Shown piece by piece: positions 11,907-12,515 of a stretch of 12,515 bases of DNA; position 1 is the first letter of the stretch, and each line of letters begins with the position of its first letter. A program made the translations under genes and the position numbers. Source of the stretch: an uncultured Acidimicrobiaceae bacterium (GTDB lineage: Bacteria; Actinomycetota; Acidimicrobiia; Acidimicrobiales; RAAP-2); contig CALAYR010000048.1 in assembly GCA_937894805.1 (NCBI GenBank), positions 1 to 12,515 on the forward strand. The letters are read 5' to 3'. The notes below the pieces were generated by a model. It was not told where the DNA came from, did no database searches, and was given only the letters and a program-made list of their open reading frames with translations.

Positions 11907-12443
11907 ATGCCGTTAGAAACTGGATCAACGACTTTTAACCTCGTTCTGCTTATTGCCCGTGTCGCCCTGGGGCTCATGATTCTGGCCCACGGCTACGCCA
12001 AGGTCTTTCGCGGTGGCAAGCTCGCCGGCACGGCCGGCTGGTTTGACTCCATCGGCATGCGCCCCGGCAAGATCAACGCCTACATGGCCGCCGGCACGGA
12101 AATCGGCGTCGGCATCCTGTTAACCCTCGGACTCTTGGTGCCACTGGCGGCGGCCGGTCTCGTCGCGCTCATGACCGTGGCCATCGTCACGGTTCACCGC
12201 AAGAACGGCTTCTTCGTCTACAACGCCGGCCAGGGTATTGAGTACTGCTTGATGCTGATTGTCTCGGCGATTACGGTTGGCAGCTTTGGTGGTGGCCAGT
12301 ACTCGATCGACCACGTCCACACCTTCGTTACCTGGTTTGATCTGCCCGTGCACGCCTTCCTCACCGTCACGGTCGTGGGCTTCGGCGGAGCGTTGCTCCA
12401 ACTGGTCGCCGTCTACCGTCCCGGCAAGGCTCAGCAGGCATAA
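11907..12443 (+). CDS. DoxX-family integral membrane protein
   Basis: The 178-residue protein has four hydrophobic segments typical of DoxX: about residues 10-30 (NLVLLIARVALGLMILAHGY), 60-80, 82-98 and 150-170, with the conserved HGYAKVF.GG and YNAGQGIEYCLM segments. DoxX proteins are quinone-linked or structural membrane proteins tied to sulfur oxidation, or in mycobacteria to the oxidative-stress complex with SodA and a thiosulfate sulfurtransferase. Neither partner lies nearby. The ATG start has no strong Shine-Dalgarno (GAGAGATTGG is the best candidate) and no leaderless signal. A palindrome in its leader suggests repressor control. Confidence 0.9.
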   Translation: MPLETGSTTFNLVLLIARVALGLMILAHGYAKVFRGGKLAGTAGWFDSIGMRPGKINAYMAAGTEIGVGILLTLGLLVPLAAAGLVALMTVAIVTVHRKNGFFVYNAGQGIEYCLMLIVSAITVGSFGGGQYSIDHVHTFVTWFDLPVHAFLTVTVVGFGGALLQLVAVYRPGKAQQA

Positions 12444-12466
12444 GTATCGACTTTCCGGAAATCCCG

Positions 12467-12499
12467 TAATATGTGACTAGTTCGGTCAAGAATTGACCG
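12467..12499 (+). promoter_or_regulatory. Promoter -10 TAATAT and leader hairpin of the next gene (outside window)
   Basis: TAATAT (12467-12472) is a good -10 element. Just after the expected transcription start is a perfect hairpin, CGGTCAA (12483-12489), loop GAA, TTGACCG (12493-12499). No U tract follows. The window ends in ACGAGG, a possible Shine-Dalgarno. An alternative is a terminator for the DoxX-family gene. Confidence 0.45.
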
Positions 12500-12515
12500 G
12501 AGTGACAAAACGAGG

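Noticed and set aside
1..12515. Mobile elements, CRISPR arrays, toxin-antitoxin pairs, defence genes
   Set aside because: I looked for transposase or integrase motifs, spaced direct repeats and paired small ORFs, and found none that hold up.

Overview
The window is a gene-dense, GC-rich stretch of bacterial chromosome, most likely from an actinomycete (Actinomycetota), possibly class Acidimicrobiia. Evidence for this: a DUF3039 protein, a stand-alone RAM (Lrp/AsnC ligand-binding) protein, an actinobacterial-type stand-alone JAMM peptidase, frequent GTG starts, and many start codons placed as in actinobacterial leaderless mRNAs. The class-level placement is inference only. I see no mobile element, CRISPR array, phage gene or integration scar; most of this reads as ordinary core and accessory metabolism.

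Layout. (1) 2-766 is the 3' part of an alpha-methylacyl-CoA racemase/CaiB-type gene, convergent with a 78-residue RAM-domain protein (763-999). (2) 1063-1604 holds two small cysteine-containing putative zinc proteins transcribed divergently from a 35-bp spacer. (3) 1601-2407 is a dienelactone-hydrolase-like protein, divergent from a two-gene operon of a class I glutamine amidotransferase and a RimK-like ATP-grasp ligase (2480-3963). (4) 4002-5198 is a TRAM/Fe-S RNA m5U methyltransferase, followed by a small uncharacterised protein with a structured leader, a beta-carbonic anhydrase and an unrecognised 173-residue protein (5255-6635). (5) 6659-8113 is a Baeyer-Villiger type flavin monooxygenase, convergent with a sphingosine-1-phosphate-lyase-like PLP enzyme (8110-9333). 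(6) 9672-10295 is an ExoD-like membrane protein. (7) 10461-11391 is the trans-translation pair: smpB followed by ssrA (tmRNA, encoding tag AKPQLALAA), both on the minus strand. (8) 11448-12443 is a JAMM metallopeptidase and a DoxX-family membrane protein. The window ends in a probable promoter and leader for the next gene.

Two architectural patterns stand out. First, eight start codons (six plus/minus genes with independently clear starts among them) are preceded by a TANNNT hexamer with exactly six bases before the ATG/GTG, the signature expected of leaderless transcripts. Second, all three convergent protein-gene pairs overlap by exactly four bases through interlocked stop codons (YTAR). 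The most system-like locus is the coupled amidotransferase/ATP-grasp operon, whose substrate cannot be read from sequence. The racemase and monooxygenase suggest degradation of branched or cyclic lipids, but they are not in one operon.
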